Positions 17,741 through 26,254 of a stretch of DNA of 64,000 nucleotides are shown here, in pieces. The stretch comes from Paeniglutamicibacter terrestris (GTDB lineage Bacteria; Actinomycetota; Actinomycetes; Actinomycetales; Micrococcaceae): positions 434,001 to 498,000 of the forward strand of contig NZ_JAAWVT010000001.1 in the NCBI RefSeq assembly GCF_012271785.1, read 5' to 3'. The notes under the pieces are model-generated. The model saw only the letters and a list, made by a program, of their open reading frames with translations, was not told the origin of the DNA and did not search any database. Within the stretch, counting starts at the first letter, position 1. Each line of letters opens with the position of its first letter. A program made the translations under genes and the position numbers.

Positions 17741-18727
17741 ATGTCTTCTAATTCTGCCCTTCCACGCGTTGCGACCCGATCGCGGCATCGTCGGACGCGG
17801 TCCCACCGTTTCCTGCGTTTCCTGGTAATTCTTGGGGCGCTGTCCAGCGCGCTACTTATCGCCTTTCACCAGCGCGTACCCGATCTGTTTGGACTGGGTC
17901 TGTTGTTGGATAATTTCGCTCCATGGCTGGGGCTGGCCGTAATCGTGGTGGGTCTCTTCGCTATCATTTCGCGCAGCCGCACCTCATTGGTGGTGCTCCT
18001 GATCCCCGTATTAACGTGGCTGTTCACCTTCGGGCCCGGTATTATTCCGCTGTCGTGGACGGCACCGGCGGCAGCATCCAGCACCTTGACCCTCGGTAGC
18101 CAAAACATCAAGGCGGGCACCGGCACTGCTACGGAGTCGGCACTCGATTTGGCGTCGGGCAGTAGCGACATCATTGCTCTTCAGGAGCTAGACGAGAACA
18201 GTGCCCAGCGTGTCACCACTGCCCTCGATGCTCAGTATCCACATCATTTTGTTGTTGGCACCGTCGGGGTATGGAGCAAGTACCCCTTGGTGAACTCTCG
18301 TGCGCTGGATCTCGGTTTGGGTTGGAAGCGCGCGTTGTCGGCCCAGGTCCAGACCGATGCAGGAAATATCCAGATCTATGTTGTGCATGCTGCCTCGGCC
18401 CGCCCGAATGATCACGTGGATCGTGATGAAATGCTGAGCCAGTTGGCCACGACGGTGAGCGCGGACTCGCACCAGAACATCATTGCTCTGGGCGACTTTA
18501 ATGCAACAAGTACCGACCGAGCATTCCAAAAGATCTCGGATGTTCTGGACGAGCCCAACCAAGACAACGGGCTTTTTGGATTTACCTGGCCCCAAACACC
18601 CTTTGCGATGATGCGCCTTGACCACGTGTTGGTCCGCGGTTTGGACGTCACTTCGAACACCACGGCCAATGCCGGGCTCAGCGACCACCGAGCGGTACTG
18701 ACCACGGTGAATCTACCGGGTAATTGA
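17741..18727 (+). CDS. Membrane-anchored endonuclease/exonuclease/phosphatase (EEP) family protein
   Basis: The product has 329 residues. A basic N-terminus (RHRRTRSHR) is followed by three hydrophobic segments (about 25-43, 55-77, 82-100), and an extracytoplasmic EEP domain (114-329) has the metal and catalytic motifs SQNIKAG, LQELDE, GDFNATS, LDHV and SDHRAV. These enzymes hydrolyse phosphodiesters in DNA, phosphoinositides or sphingolipids; the outside location argues for a nutrient-scavenging role. ATG 17741 is preferred because the in-frame extension to 17579 encodes no family sequence. It ends 3 bp from convergent alkB. Confidence 0.8.
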   Translation: MSSNSALPRVATRSRHRRTRSHRFLRFLVILGALSSALLIAFHQRVPDLFGLGLLLDNFAPWLGLAVIVVGLFAIISRSRTSLVVLLIPVLTWLFTFGPGIIPLSWTAPAAASSTLTLGSQNIKAGTGTATESALDLASGSSDIIALQELDENSAQRVTTALDAQYPHHFVVGTVGVWSKYPLVNSRALDLGLGWKRALSAQVQTDAGNIQIYVVHAASARPNDHVDRDEMLSQLATTVSADSHQNIIALGDFNATSTDRAFQKISDVLDEPNQDNGLFGFTWPQTPFAMMRLDHVLVRGLDVTSNTTANAGLSDHRAVLTTVNLPGN

Positions 18728-18730
18728 GTC

Positions 18731-19402
18731 TCAGTCCGATAATCCGGTCACCCTCATGGTGATGTTGATCCGTCCGGCGCCAAGACCGCAATCCTCCGGT
18801 GCCGTTCCGGGCAGGATCTTTGTGACCCCGTGGAAGGCCAGACGGGCAGGACCACCAAAAACGAACAGGTCACCGGAGGCCAAGGCGATGTCCTCGTAGG
18901 GCTGGTTTCGATGCTGGGTATTGCCAAATCGGAATTTGCAGGTGTCGCCAATGGAGAGGGAGACAACGTGATCCCCCAGGTGCTCATCTCGGTCTTGATG
19001 CATGCCCATTTTGGCATCTGTCCCGTAGTAGTTCACGAGGGCGGCGTCCGGCGTGTAGCGCTCGGCGGCAGCTTGGTCCTGCGTTGCGGCAAAAATCGCC
19101 TTACGCCCCAGTCGGACCATCCAATCCGGGAAGTCCAGGACACGATTGCCGTTGACGTCGGTGGCCTCGCGTGAATACTCGTAGGGACGCCAATGCCAGC
19201 CGAGACACAGTGATTGCACGGACATTTCGTGATCCCCGATCTTGGCCGCCCGCGGAGGCACAGGTCCTGCACCCCATTCATGGAAGCGTGCCACGATCCA
19301 CCGCTGCTCCTCGGCGCTGAGCCAATCCGGCACCCAGTAGGCTCCAGGACTTAGTTCACGCCGAGGACGGCTTAGAAAACTCTCCGAAAAGAGCATGTTC
19401 AC
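18731..19402 (-). CDS. alkB: AlkB-like 2-oxoglutarate/Fe(II) dioxygenase
   Basis: AlkB enzymes remove methyl groups from 1-methyladenine and 3-methylcytosine in DNA. Visible features are PDWLSAEEQRWIV near the N-terminus, ALVNYYGTDAKMGMHQDRDE (iron ligands His and Asp of HxD), FGGPARLAFHGVTKI (distal His) and GRINITMRV (2-oxoglutarate-binding Arg). GTG 19402 with AAGGGA 7 nt upstream gives 223 residues; an ATG at 19396 and a longer start at 19471 are also in frame. It converges with the EEP gene. Confidence 0.87.
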   Translation of the reverse strand: MNMLFSESFLSRPRRELSPGAYWVPDWLSAEEQRWIVARFHEWGAGPVPPRAAKIGDHEMSVQSLCLGWHWRPYEYSREATDVNGNRVLDFPDWMVRLGRKAIFAATQDQAAAERYTPDAALVNYYGTDAKMGMHQDRDEHLGDHVVSLSIGDTCKFRFGNTQHRNQPYEDIALASGDLFVFGGPARLAFHGVTKILPGTAPEDCGLGAGRINITMRVTGLSD

Positions 19403-19500
19403 GATCAGTTCCCTTATCTCTCCGGGTCGCTGCCACACGCTAGCTAGTGCGGTGATGCCGCTATCAAGCATGCCAGAACAAGAGCGATCCGGAAGCTTAC

Positions 19501-20655
19501 CTAGTCAATCAGTTTTCGGTGAGGGTACTCCCCCGACCTCTTCTGAAACTCGAGGATCGCTGGGTTCTGGATGATGCCATCACGAATTTCTATGGCACGG
19601 GAGATGGTTTCGTTCTTTGACCACGCTTCACGACCATCAAGCACCACATCCAAGAAGGGTAAAAGCCCTCCGCTGATTTCCCAGCTGGCCGAGTTCCACA
19701 GGTATGAAGGGCTGTGGTCAACTGCGTAGTAATTAATGTTCCCGCCCACCGTGTGCATCGGGTCGGCGAAGGTGCTGGGCTTGGCCCATTCGAAGCCCAT
19801 GCCTTCGTCGCAAGAGACATCAACGATGAGGCTTCCCGGAGTGAAGGCAGATAATTCGCCGGTGCGCAGATACATCAGCGGAGCGTTTGGATCCTGCAGG
19901 GTGCAGTTCACCACGATGTCGCTCTCGGCCAGGAAGGGCGCCAGCGGCAGGCGTCCTTCATCGGTGATGACTTCGCTCAGGTGGGGTCCGCCGTCGTGCT
20001 CAAATTGCACCATTTCTACGGAGTGGATGGGCGCAGCAACGGCTGCCACCGACCTTCCGGTCAGTACCCGAACGTCGTTGATGCCGTGGCCGTGCAGTGC
20101 TGTAACAGCACCTCGCGCGGTGGCCCCGAATCCGATCACAACGGCGCTAAGTTTGCGTCCGTAGTCGCCGGTGGACCCGCAGAGCTGCAGCGCGTGGATG
20201 ACCGAGGCATACCCTGCGATTTCGTTGTTTTTGTGGAAGACGTGCAGACCAAAACTGCCGTCGGAACCCCAGTGGTTCATAGCTTCGAAGGCGATCAAGG
20301 TGAGTTTCTTCTCGATGGCCAGCTGCGTGAGAGCCGTGTCCTGTACACAATGCGGCCAGCCCCACAGGGTCTGACCAACACGCATTTCTTCCAGGTCGGC
20401 AAGCTGTGGTTTCGGCAGCAGGATAATATCCGCGCTGGCAAAGATTTCGCTGCGTGTGGCGATCCGACCTACAAACGGGGCCAAGGCCTCATCGTCCAGG
20501 CCTACCGATGCACCGTAACCGGTTTCGATGATTATTCGGGAGCGAAAGCGCTCATCAATTCGTTCAAAATGTGCTGGGTGGATCGGTAGGCGGCGCTCGT
20601 CTACCTTGTTCGAGGTTGCAATGACGCCCAATGAAAGTTCATTTGATACGGTCAA
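19501..20655 (-). CDS. N5-(carboxyethyl)ornithine synthase-like dehydrogenase
   Basis: The 384-residue protein belongs to the alanine dehydrogenase / transhydrogenase-like superfamily. It has N-terminal VDERRLPIHPAHFERI (16-32), HVFHKNNEIAGYASV around residue 140, a nucleotide-binding VVIGFGATARGAV (172-184) and SLIVDVSCDEGMGFEWA. The closest family I recognise is carboxyethylornithine synthase, which reductively joins pyruvate to the ornithine side chain. A TTG start at 20655 follows AGGAAGAGG. It is a single gene, so the physiological substrate is open. Confidence 0.72.
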   Translation of the reverse strand: MTVSNELSLGVIATSNKVDERRLPIHPAHFERIDERFRSRIIIETGYGASVGLDDEALAPFVGRIATRSEIFASADIILLPKPQLADLEEMRVGQTLWGWPHCVQDTALTQLAIEKKLTLIAFEAMNHWGSDGSFGLHVFHKNNEIAGYASVIHALQLCGSTGDYGRKLSAVVIGFGATARGAVTALHGHGINDVRVLTGRSVAAVAAPIHSVEMVQFEHDGGPHLSEVITDEGRLPLAPFLAESDIVVNCTLQDPNAPLMYLRTGELSAFTPGSLIVDVSCDEGMGFEWAKPSTFADPMHTVGGNINYYAVDHSPSYLWNSASWEISGGLLPFLDVVLDGREAWSKNETISRAIEIRDGIIQNPAILEFQKRSGEYPHRKLID

Positions 20656-20717
20656 AATTCGTGCCTCTTCCTAGGTGGAGAGGGCCAATCGGCGCTCCCC
20701 ATTAAGCTCACGGTACA

Positions 20718-20737
20718 CGGAAAATACATTTTTTCCG
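20718..20737. promoter_or_regulatory. Inverted repeat upstream of the CEOS-like gene
   Basis: A perfect inverted repeat CGGAAAA-N6-TTTTCCG lies 63 bp upstream of the TTG start, inside an AT-rich 249-bp divergent region. It could be an operator or an mRNA-leader hairpin. Confidence 0.35.
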
Positions 20738-20904
20738 GCGTTTAGTCCACGATTTGGTACGTATATTGGTCAACGCTGCGGCCAAATTTATGTGTCAAAA
20801 AACCATGGAGGCGGAAAACTATTTGCGCACGTTTTCCAACGGATTCTCTGACCATAATTTATCGCTGACGAAAGTCCCTAGTCAGGTCAGCTACCCTTTC
20901 AGCT

Positions 20905-22053
20905 ATGGATAAGCGCAATCATTTGACGATGGTCACGGCATGGATCTCGGTATTGGCTGGACTTGGTTGGGTATTCAGCGGGGTACTGAATGGCTGGCTA
21001 CTCAGAAGCCAAATAGCCCTCCCGTCACAATTCGTGAACTTGGTGGTCCCAAAAACGTTTGCCAACACCACGTGGCAAATGATCCAACCCTGGCCAGTGC
21101 TCTTAGTCGTATTTTCCGCCCTTGCCCTCATTTCCTTGTCGGCACTTCTTCTGGCTTTCTCCGCACGACCTACCAAGGGAAAGACGACACCGCCCCATCT
21201 TGGCTTCCTCGCGATCTGGATGTGCATCGTTATCGCAGCGTTTGGCACGGCGCTACTGACCTCGCTGGGCGACATCATCGCCACGTGGCCACCGGCACGT
21301 TTGGCATGGATGCTAGAACGTGTTGAGCCCGCGTTGTCCTCAGCAGGGTACTGGGGAATCGTTTGGGGTTGGGTGCCAGCTCTGATCGGTTCACGTATCC
21401 TTCGGCTAGCGCACCGAGAGAGCAGCGATGCCCCAGAGAGTGGCCATCCACGAGCCATTCTTAGTTTCGCGGCGGTGCTCATCGCCGCAGTTCTAACTGC
21501 TTCCCTACCGCTTGCTGAACATTCCTCGCAGGGCGCCAAGGCCAGCACACCCGAACCGGTGCCGGCGCCCACTACTGCGCCCTTAACGTTCGGCTCGCCA
21601 GAGGTTTCGAGCGCTTTTCAGGAGGTCGGTGAGAACTGGTGCACCGGAGACCAAGTCAGCATCACCTGGGGTGAACCCGAGGGCGCGACTGGCCATCGCG
21701 GCATGAGCTTCCAACTGAGAAACTCCGATTCAACACCGTGCGTGGTGGCCTCATATCCCGATGTTGCCTTCGATGATGCCAACGGCAATGCCATCGATGT
21801 ACTGATCGTCCAGGGCGGTTCATTCATGACCGATGACGCAGGAATTTCCAGCATCACTCTGAAACCCGGAACCAGTGCCCAAGCCTTCCTGGGCTGGAAT
21901 GCCATGGCCGCCGCGGGAGACACCCGGACCGGCACCATGCTGGTGGCTCCCTACGCTGGAACCCCACGCCAGAGCTCACCGGTGGACCTAGACATTATTG
22001 ATGGTGGAGCGGTGTCAGTGACAGCCTGGGAACCCGTAATAGCTGCCAAATAG
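20905..22053 (+). CDS. Membrane protein with extracytoplasmic DUF4232 domain
   Basis: The 382-residue protein has four or five hydrophobic segments in the first 210 residues (around 12-32, 65-85, 100-125, 140-160 and 187-205), a Pro/Thr/Ala linker (about 215-230), and a C-terminal beta-rich domain with GATGHRGMSFQLRNSDSTPC and GISSITLKPGTSAQAFLGW, typical of DUF4232. In actinobacteria DUF4232 often occurs on lipoproteins of unknown role. TACCCT lies 7 nt before the ATG with no Shine-Dalgarno, so the mRNA is likely leaderless. It ends at a hairpin shared with the next, convergent gene. Confidence 0.75.
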   Translation: MDKRNHLTMVTAWISVLAGLGWVFSGVLNGWLLRSQIALPSQFVNLVVPKTFANTTWQMIQPWPVLLVVFSALALISLSALLLAFSARPTKGKTTPPHLGFLAIWMCIVIAAFGTALLTSLGDIIATWPPARLAWMLERVEPALSSAGYWGIVWGWVPALIGSRILRLAHRESSDAPESGHPRAILSFAAVLIAAVLTASLPLAEHSSQGAKASTPEPVPAPTTAPLTFGSPEVSSAFQEVGENWCTGDQVSITWGEPEGATGHRGMSFQLRNSDSTPCVVASYPDVAFDDANGNAIDVLIVQGGSFMTDDAGISSITLKPGTSAQAFLGWNAMAAAGDTRTGTMLVAPYAGTPRQSSPVDLDIIDGGAVSVTAWEPVIAAK

Positions 22054-22090
22054 TCGGCATTCGTGCCGCTGTCCGGCGCATCATTCCGGC

Positions 22091-22118
22091 GCCACCTTTC
22101 ACCTTCACTGGAGGTGGC
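22091..22118. terminator. Hairpin between convergent genes
   Basis: GCCACCT and AGGTGGC form a perfect 7-bp stem with a 14-nt loop in the 85-bp gap between two convergent genes. An alternative CACCT/AGGTG stem is nested inside. There is no long T-run, so confidence is moderate. Confidence 0.5.
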
Positions 22119-22138
22119 ACCGGGATGAGGCTAGAGGC

Positions 22139-23491
22139 TTAGGCCTTGGTGGAACTCGCGCCGATGGCCCACACCCGCGGCAACTGCACACCATTCACGG
22201 ATCGGTCCCCCACCAAACGAGCCTTGTACACCCAGGGGTTATGGTTTCCAGCGGTGCGCGCATTGCGCCAGTGACGATCTAGGTTCTTCTTTACCGAGGT
22301 TGCCGAGGCCGCCAAGGCATCAAAGGCATGTGACAGAGCGTTTGTTGCCAGCGGCGTGAGGGCAATTTGACCCTCGGCCGATGCCAACTCGGCGACGTCG
22401 TTAAATTCTTCTTCCCTCTGCACGTCGATTTGTCCCGCACGCAGCTCCAGCGCAGCATCATGGGCGCCCTGGAGGGTCTGGGCCGCTCGGTGCACAATTG
22501 CCTCACCGGCAAAACCAGCTGCACCCAGTTCGCCAATGATCTGCAGGATCTGCGGGTCCTCGCGCCAGATGCCCGCTGCGGCGTGTGAGAAGGTACGGGT
22601 GCGCTGGCGCACCTCGGTGGCGAACTCACGTTCCGCGGCACGCACGCTTCCGGCGAGCACTGCCAAAAGCACTACTTGGTAGAACGCCGTCTGGTACTTG
22701 AATCGCTCATCGAAGTTGATCAGGTGATCTTCGTGAACGACCGCGTCAACAAAAGTTGAGGTCCCCGAACCGGTGGTGCGCTGGCCAAAGCCATCCCAGT
22801 TATCACGATGTGTGACACCAGCTTGGTGAGCGCTGACAGCGGCAATCACCCGTTTCCCGGTGTCGGTGCGCTCGGCGTAGGTATCGAGCCAATCGGCGTA
22901 GATACTGCCGGTGGAATAGTACTTGGTGCCGTTAACCCTGAAACTTCCTTCGCCGAGTTCGGGCGCCGGGACCACCTTGGTCTGCACGTCGCCAACCTCC
23001 ACGGCACCGATCTCGGTCCACGAATTTCCTACCAATTCACCGCGTACGAACCTATCAATCCACATCGTTCGGGCGGGACCGGATTCGACGAGGATTCGAT
23101 CCTCAACAAACGCGAAGTGTCCGCGCAGTGCCTGCGGGATATTGGAATCAGCGGCAGCCAGTTCCGTCAGCAAATCAAAAAGCTGTGGCAACGTTGCGCC
23201 GAATCCGCCCTCGGCCACTGGGACTCGCAGCGCTCCGAAACCGGCTTCCGCGAGTTCGCGAATCTGCGCTACCGGCAGGACGTGGTCTTGTTCGCGCTGT
23301 GATGCGCCCGCTGCGATGCGTTCAAAGATGGGTCGAAAGTGGAGAGCCAATTCGTTGTAGTCCGGCTGCTGCGTCGTTCGCTGCGTCACCGCAGCGACCT
23401 TCGCAGCCTCACGAGCAGCCTCGGCGAAGGTTGCTTGTCCCGAGTCCGTCGCTGACGTGGTTGGCTCCGTTAGCTGGATCTGCGCCGTCAT
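22139..23491 (-). CDS. Acyl-CoA dehydrogenase-fold flavin monooxygenase (DszC/SfnB-like)
   Basis: The product has 450 residues. It keeps the acyl-CoA dehydrogenase layout (N-terminal helices with IRELAEAGFGALRVPVAEGGFGATLPQL, mid beta domain VNGTKYYSTGSIYADW, C-terminal helical domain), yet ends NHNPWVYKARLVGD, as in DszC-like reduced-flavin monooxygenases of organosulfur use, and lacks a clear catalytic Glu. Such enzymes take FMNH2 from a separate reductase. ATG 23491 has AGAGGAAAC directly upstream and is preferred over 23518. It is divergent from a second gene of the same superfamily. Confidence 0.8.
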   Translation of the reverse strand: MTAQIQLTEPTTSATDSGQATFAEAAREAAKVAAVTQRTTQQPDYNELALHFRPIFERIAAGASQREQDHVLPVAQIRELAEAGFGALRVPVAEGGFGATLPQLFDLLTELAAADSNIPQALRGHFAFVEDRILVESGPARTMWIDRFVRGELVGNSWTEIGAVEVGDVQTKVVPAPELGEGSFRVNGTKYYSTGSIYADWLDTYAERTDTGKRVIAAVSAHQAGVTHRDNWDGFGQRTTGSGTSTFVDAVVHEDHLINFDERFKYQTAFYQVVLLAVLAGSVRAAEREFATEVRQRTRTFSHAAAGIWREDPQILQIIGELGAAGFAGEAIVHRAAQTLQGAHDAALELRAGQIDVQREEEFNDVAELASAEGQIALTPLATNALSHAFDALAASATSVKKNLDRHWRNARTAGNHNPWVYKARLVGDRSVNGVQLPRVWAIGASSTKA

Positions 23492-23861
23492 GTTTCCTCT
23501 TTCTCCTGCCGCCGTCACCGGGCAACACCTTGATATTCGTCCTTGGATGACCGAAGGATTACCCGGTCTGAATTACATGCCGATGAGGCTACTGAGCCGA
23601 GCCTAGGAGACTTCGCGGTGACACATCCACGAGATGTCCGCCGTTGACTCGGTGTTACTCCGCAAGACCCTTCGTGTGACCTCGTATGACTCCCAGTAAC
23701 GGTGAGCCCGTCGCGGGCGGACATTTTTCGTGACGCCATGAAATCTCGCGACCAAGGTTCGCGGGGTCGGCCGCCCCGATCCTAGGCTCGGTCCATATAC
23801 ACAGCCCTGGCAGTTCGGGGCGGCACGGCCACACTTCAATCCGATTTCGGAGGAACACCTC
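23492..23861. promoter_or_regulatory. Divergent promoter region of two DszC-like genes
   Basis: This 370-bp region has no gene. The 11-mer CCTAGGCTCGG occurs once facing each gene, around 23598-23608 (minus strand) and around 23781-23791 (plus strand). Each copy contains TAGGCT, a plausible -10 hexamer, so the two genes may share promoter elements. I found no convincing SAM riboswitch. Confidence 0.4.
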
Positions 23862-25100
23862 ATGACGCTTCCACTTCACGAAGCCCTCAAGCAGTCCCCT
23901 TGGCAGAACCAGCCGGTGCCCCACGACGCCGCCAGTTGGATTCAACGTGCCGATGAGGTGGCAGCGATTCTCGCCGTAGATGCTCTGGAACGTGATCGGG
24001 CCGCGGAAATCGCCACACACGAAGTTCGGCTACTTAAAGACGCGGGCCTCACCACCATCCTGGGGCCAACACAATTCGGCGGTGGCTCACAAAGCTGGCA
24101 GACCGCATTACAGATCATCCAGGTGGTCTCCGCAGCCGATGCGTCGGTGGGCCAACTACTCGGTTATCACCTTCTGTGGGCTTGGGCCGTGCGTTTGGTA
24201 GGCACAGACGATCAGATCGCCGCCGTTGAGCAGCTTTACACGAGCGAAAACCTGTTCTTTGGTGGCGCGGTGAATCCGCGTGACAGCGACCTGAACATCG
24301 AGGATGCCGGGGACCACCTGATTTACACGGGCCAGAAGTCCTTCAGTACCGGGGCCAGGGTCTCGGACCTCGTGGTCTTGGAAGGTACGTTGCCCGACGG
24401 TGCGCATGTGTTCGCCATTGTTCCCACCGCACAGGATGGCATTGAGTTCCTGGGCAATTGGGACAATCTGGGCCAGCGTCTCTCCGAATCCGGTGGCATC
24501 AAGATCACCGGTGTGGAGGTCGATTGGGCCGGTGCCGCCGGATACGTGAACAAGGAATTCCAGCCACTGGTCTACAACACGTTGAATGTACCGTTGATCC
24601 AGCAGATCTTTACGGCCATTTACTTGGGCATCGCCGAAGGTGCCTTGCGTACCGCCGGAACCTACACCCGAGATCGTTCTCGCGCATGGCCCTACAGCAC
24701 CGACCCCAAGGACAGCGCGTCCGCCGAGGCGCATGTGCTGGAGACCTATGGTGATTTGCGTGCCAAGCTCTGGGCAGCTCAGGCACTGGCCAAGTCGGTT
24801 GATGAGGAAATTTCCCTGATCCTTCACGCCGATCGTGAGGCACTCACCGCGGGACAACGCGGGTTGATTGCCGTGCGCGTTGCCGCTTCAAAGCAGGTTG
24901 CATCAACCGTCGCGCTCGAGGTCACCAACAGGATCTTTGAGGTCACCGGTGCTCGGGCGACTTCAAATGCCGTGGGGTTGGATATCTACTGGCGCAACAT
25001 CCGTACCCACTCCTTGCACGATCCGGTGGCGTTCAAGCGCCGCGAGGTCGGCGAATACGAACTGCTCGGCCTACTGCCAGAGCCGTCCTGGTACACCTAA
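23862..25100 (+). CDS. Acyl-CoA dehydrogenase-fold flavin monooxygenase (DszC-like)
   Basis: The 412-residue protein shares the DszC-like architecture: LKDAGLTTILGPTQFGGGSQSWQTALQI near the N-terminus, a central YTGQKSFSTGARVSD, the substrate/flavin part NWDNLGQRLSESGGIKITGVEV, and C-terminal YWRNIRTHSLHDPVAFKRREVGEYEL, a signature I associate with dibenzothiophene-type and sulfone monooxygenases. Likely substrates are organosulfur compounds oxidised for sulfur supply, but this is family inference. It starts at an ATG after GGAGGAACACCTC. The flavin reductase partner is not in the window. Confidence 0.8.
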   Translation: MTLPLHEALKQSPWQNQPVPHDAASWIQRADEVAAILAVDALERDRAAEIATHEVRLLKDAGLTTILGPTQFGGGSQSWQTALQIIQVVSAADASVGQLLGYHLLWAWAVRLVGTDDQIAAVEQLYTSENLFFGGAVNPRDSDLNIEDAGDHLIYTGQKSFSTGARVSDLVVLEGTLPDGAHVFAIVPTAQDGIEFLGNWDNLGQRLSESGGIKITGVEVDWAGAAGYVNKEFQPLVYNTLNVPLIQQIFTAIYLGIAEGALRTAGTYTRDRSRAWPYSTDPKDSASAEAHVLETYGDLRAKLWAAQALAKSVDEEISLILHADREALTAGQRGLIAVRVAASKQVASTVALEVTNRIFEVTGARATSNAVGLDIYWRNIRTHSLHDPVAFKRREVGEYELLGLLPEPSWYT

Positions 25101-25137
25101 GAAATAGCAACATATGCCCGTGCCAACAAGCATCGGT

Positions 25138-25182
25138 CGCTAGCGGCGTATCCCCCGTTTTCCGAGGGGTACGCCGCTAGCG
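25138..25182. terminator. Strong bidirectional hairpin between convergent genes
   Basis: CGCTAGCGGCGTA at 25138-25150 and following CCCC pair with GGGGTACGCCGCTAGCG ending at 25182, a stem of about 17 bp with a short loop. It lies between the DszC-like gene and the convergent DUF4190 gene. Confidence 0.72.
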
Positions 25183-25203
25183 CGTGAGTGGCAAGAACAC
25201 GAA

Positions 25204-25653
25204 TCACATTGTTCGTGAGCCCGTTGAATAGAAAACACCTATCAGCAAGACGACCAAACCGACCCAGACGTAGCCGATGATCAGTCCCGCTAGGGCCAGA
25301 GAACTGCCACGCTCACCGGTCCTTTTGATCTGCGACCGTGCCATGTGTCCGAAAATTATGCCAAGTATCCCCGTGGACAGCCCAAATATCAGAGCGTGTA
25401 TTGCAAAGTGATTCATGCGCTGTACGACCGGTTGCTTGTACAACGGCTGACCAAATGTGGCGTAATCGATTAGTGGTGCACCGCCGTGCAGTTTCTGGTG
25501 CGTGATATTCTCCTGCGCTGGTGAAAATTGACTCTGTGGGTTTTGGCCCATGCCTGTCCCCATATTCGTGGGAGGCTTCTTCGTGACATTAATGGCCACG
25601 ACCACAATCACGATGACGGCCACGAGGAAGATAAGAATCATTACAAGCGTCAT
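25204..25653 (-). CDS. DUF4190-type small membrane protein
   Basis: The product has 149 residues. An N-terminal transmembrane helix (residues 3-22, ILIFLVAVIVIVVVAI) is followed by a polar Gln/Pro region and a DUF4190 domain (about 80-145) with two helices and the motif GILGIIFGHMARSQIKRTGERG-LALAGLIIGY. The role is unknown. ATG 25653 is preferred to the in-frame ATG at 25713, whose extra residues are Cys- and Trp-rich and unlike the family. Confidence 0.65.
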   Translation of the reverse strand: MTLVMILIFLVAVIVIVVVAINVTKKPPTNMGTGMGQNPQSQFSPAQENITHQKLHGGAPLIDYATFGQPLYKQPVVQRMNHFAIHALIFGLSTGILGIIFGHMARSQIKRTGERGSSLALAGLIIGYVWVGLVVLLIGVFYSTGSRTM

Positions 25654-25832
25654 GATGTGCCAACCTTGCCAGCCGCCACAGCTGCTCCTCATGTCGAAGC
25701 GGCAGCGATCCACCGCAGAATCTAGATGCTATTCGATGACTTGGTCGCCGTGAATTGATATCACCGGGCGTTGAGGCCACGAGCGCTCGGAGAACGTACG
25801 TCGACATCCGCAGAGTAGTCTTCGGCAAAAAA

Positions 25833-25877
25833 ATACCTGACCCAACTCCTCTTCAAAAGATTCGTTAGGTCAGGTAT
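25833..25877 (-). terminator. Terminator downstream of tRNA-Ala (CGC)
   Basis: On the minus strand ATACCTGACC pairs with GGTCAGGTAT across a 25-nt loop and runs into seven T residues. It lies 6 bp beyond the tRNA 3' end. Confidence 0.65.
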
Positions 25878-25882
25878 CTCGG

Positions 25883-25955
25883 TGGAGCATAGCGGAATCG
25901 AACCGCTGACCTCTTCGATGCGAACGAAGCGCTCTACCAACTGAGCTAATGCCCC
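25883..25955 (-). tRNA. tRNA-Ala (anticodon CGC)
   Basis: The reverse strand gives a 73-nt cloverleaf. The acceptor is GGGGCAT/ATGCTCC, the D arm is AGCTCAGTTGGTAGAGC, the anticodon stem is CTTCG/CGAAG with loop TTCGCAT (anticodon CGC), and the T arm is CAGCGG-TTCGATT-CCGCT, with discriminator A. It reads GCG alanine codons. CCA is not encoded. Confidence 0.92.
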
Positions 25956-25958
25956 GTC

Positions 25959-25977
25959 TTACGGCTTGGAGCCGTAA
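25959..25977. terminator. Perfect hairpin between the tRNA and the small HTH gene
   Basis: TTACGGCT-TGG-AGCCGTAA is a perfect 8-bp stem with a 3-nt loop. It follows the stop of the minus-strand HTH gene by about 55 bp. The T-rich flank lies on the plus-strand side, so its direction of action is unclear. Confidence 0.5.
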
Positions 25978-26032
25978 TATTTTTAGCCTAAACCCGAGGT
26001 GACCGCCACACAAAATCGAGGAATCCTTACGA

Positions 26033-26254
26033 TTACTCCTCGTGTTCTGCCTCTATGGCACCAGCCTCTATCGATTCCCTAGCCGCTGCGTATTGGCGTT
26101 GAATATAGGCCTCGAGTTCTGTGCGTTCGACCCGCCACACCCCGCGTCCACCGATCTTAATCGCTGGTAGATCCCCACCGCGCACCAATGAGCGGACCTG
26201 GGGCAGGTTTACATTCAACTCGTCGGCAACATCTTCTAGACGCAAGAACCTCAT
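26033..26254 (-). CDS. Small helix-turn-helix (excisionase/BldC-like) DNA-binding protein
   Basis: The 73-residue protein begins MRFLRLEDVADELNVNLPQV, continues VRSLVRGGDLPAIKIGGRGVWRVERTELEAYI (a MerR-type/HTH_17 winged helix) and ends in an acidic helix (EAGAIEAEHEE). Proteins of this type are DNA-binding regulators and need not be phage excisionases; no integrase is nearby. ATG 26254 is chosen because TAGCCT lies 7 nt upstream (leaderless). An in-frame ATG at 26356 would add unrelated sequence. Confidence 0.75.
   Translation of the reverse strand: MRFLRLEDVADELNVNLPQVRSLVRGGDLPAIKIGGRGVWRVERTELEAYIQRQYAAARESIEAGAIEAEHEE

Noticed and set aside
23492-23861. SAM riboswitch before the DszC-like genes
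   Set aside because: GGCAAC-like fragments occur but the flanking helices of known SAM classes could not be drawn.
26033-26254. HTH gene next to a tRNA as a sign of an integrated element
   Set aside because: The protein is excisionase-like in fold only; there is no integrase, no direct repeat of the tRNA end, and flanking genes look chromosomal.
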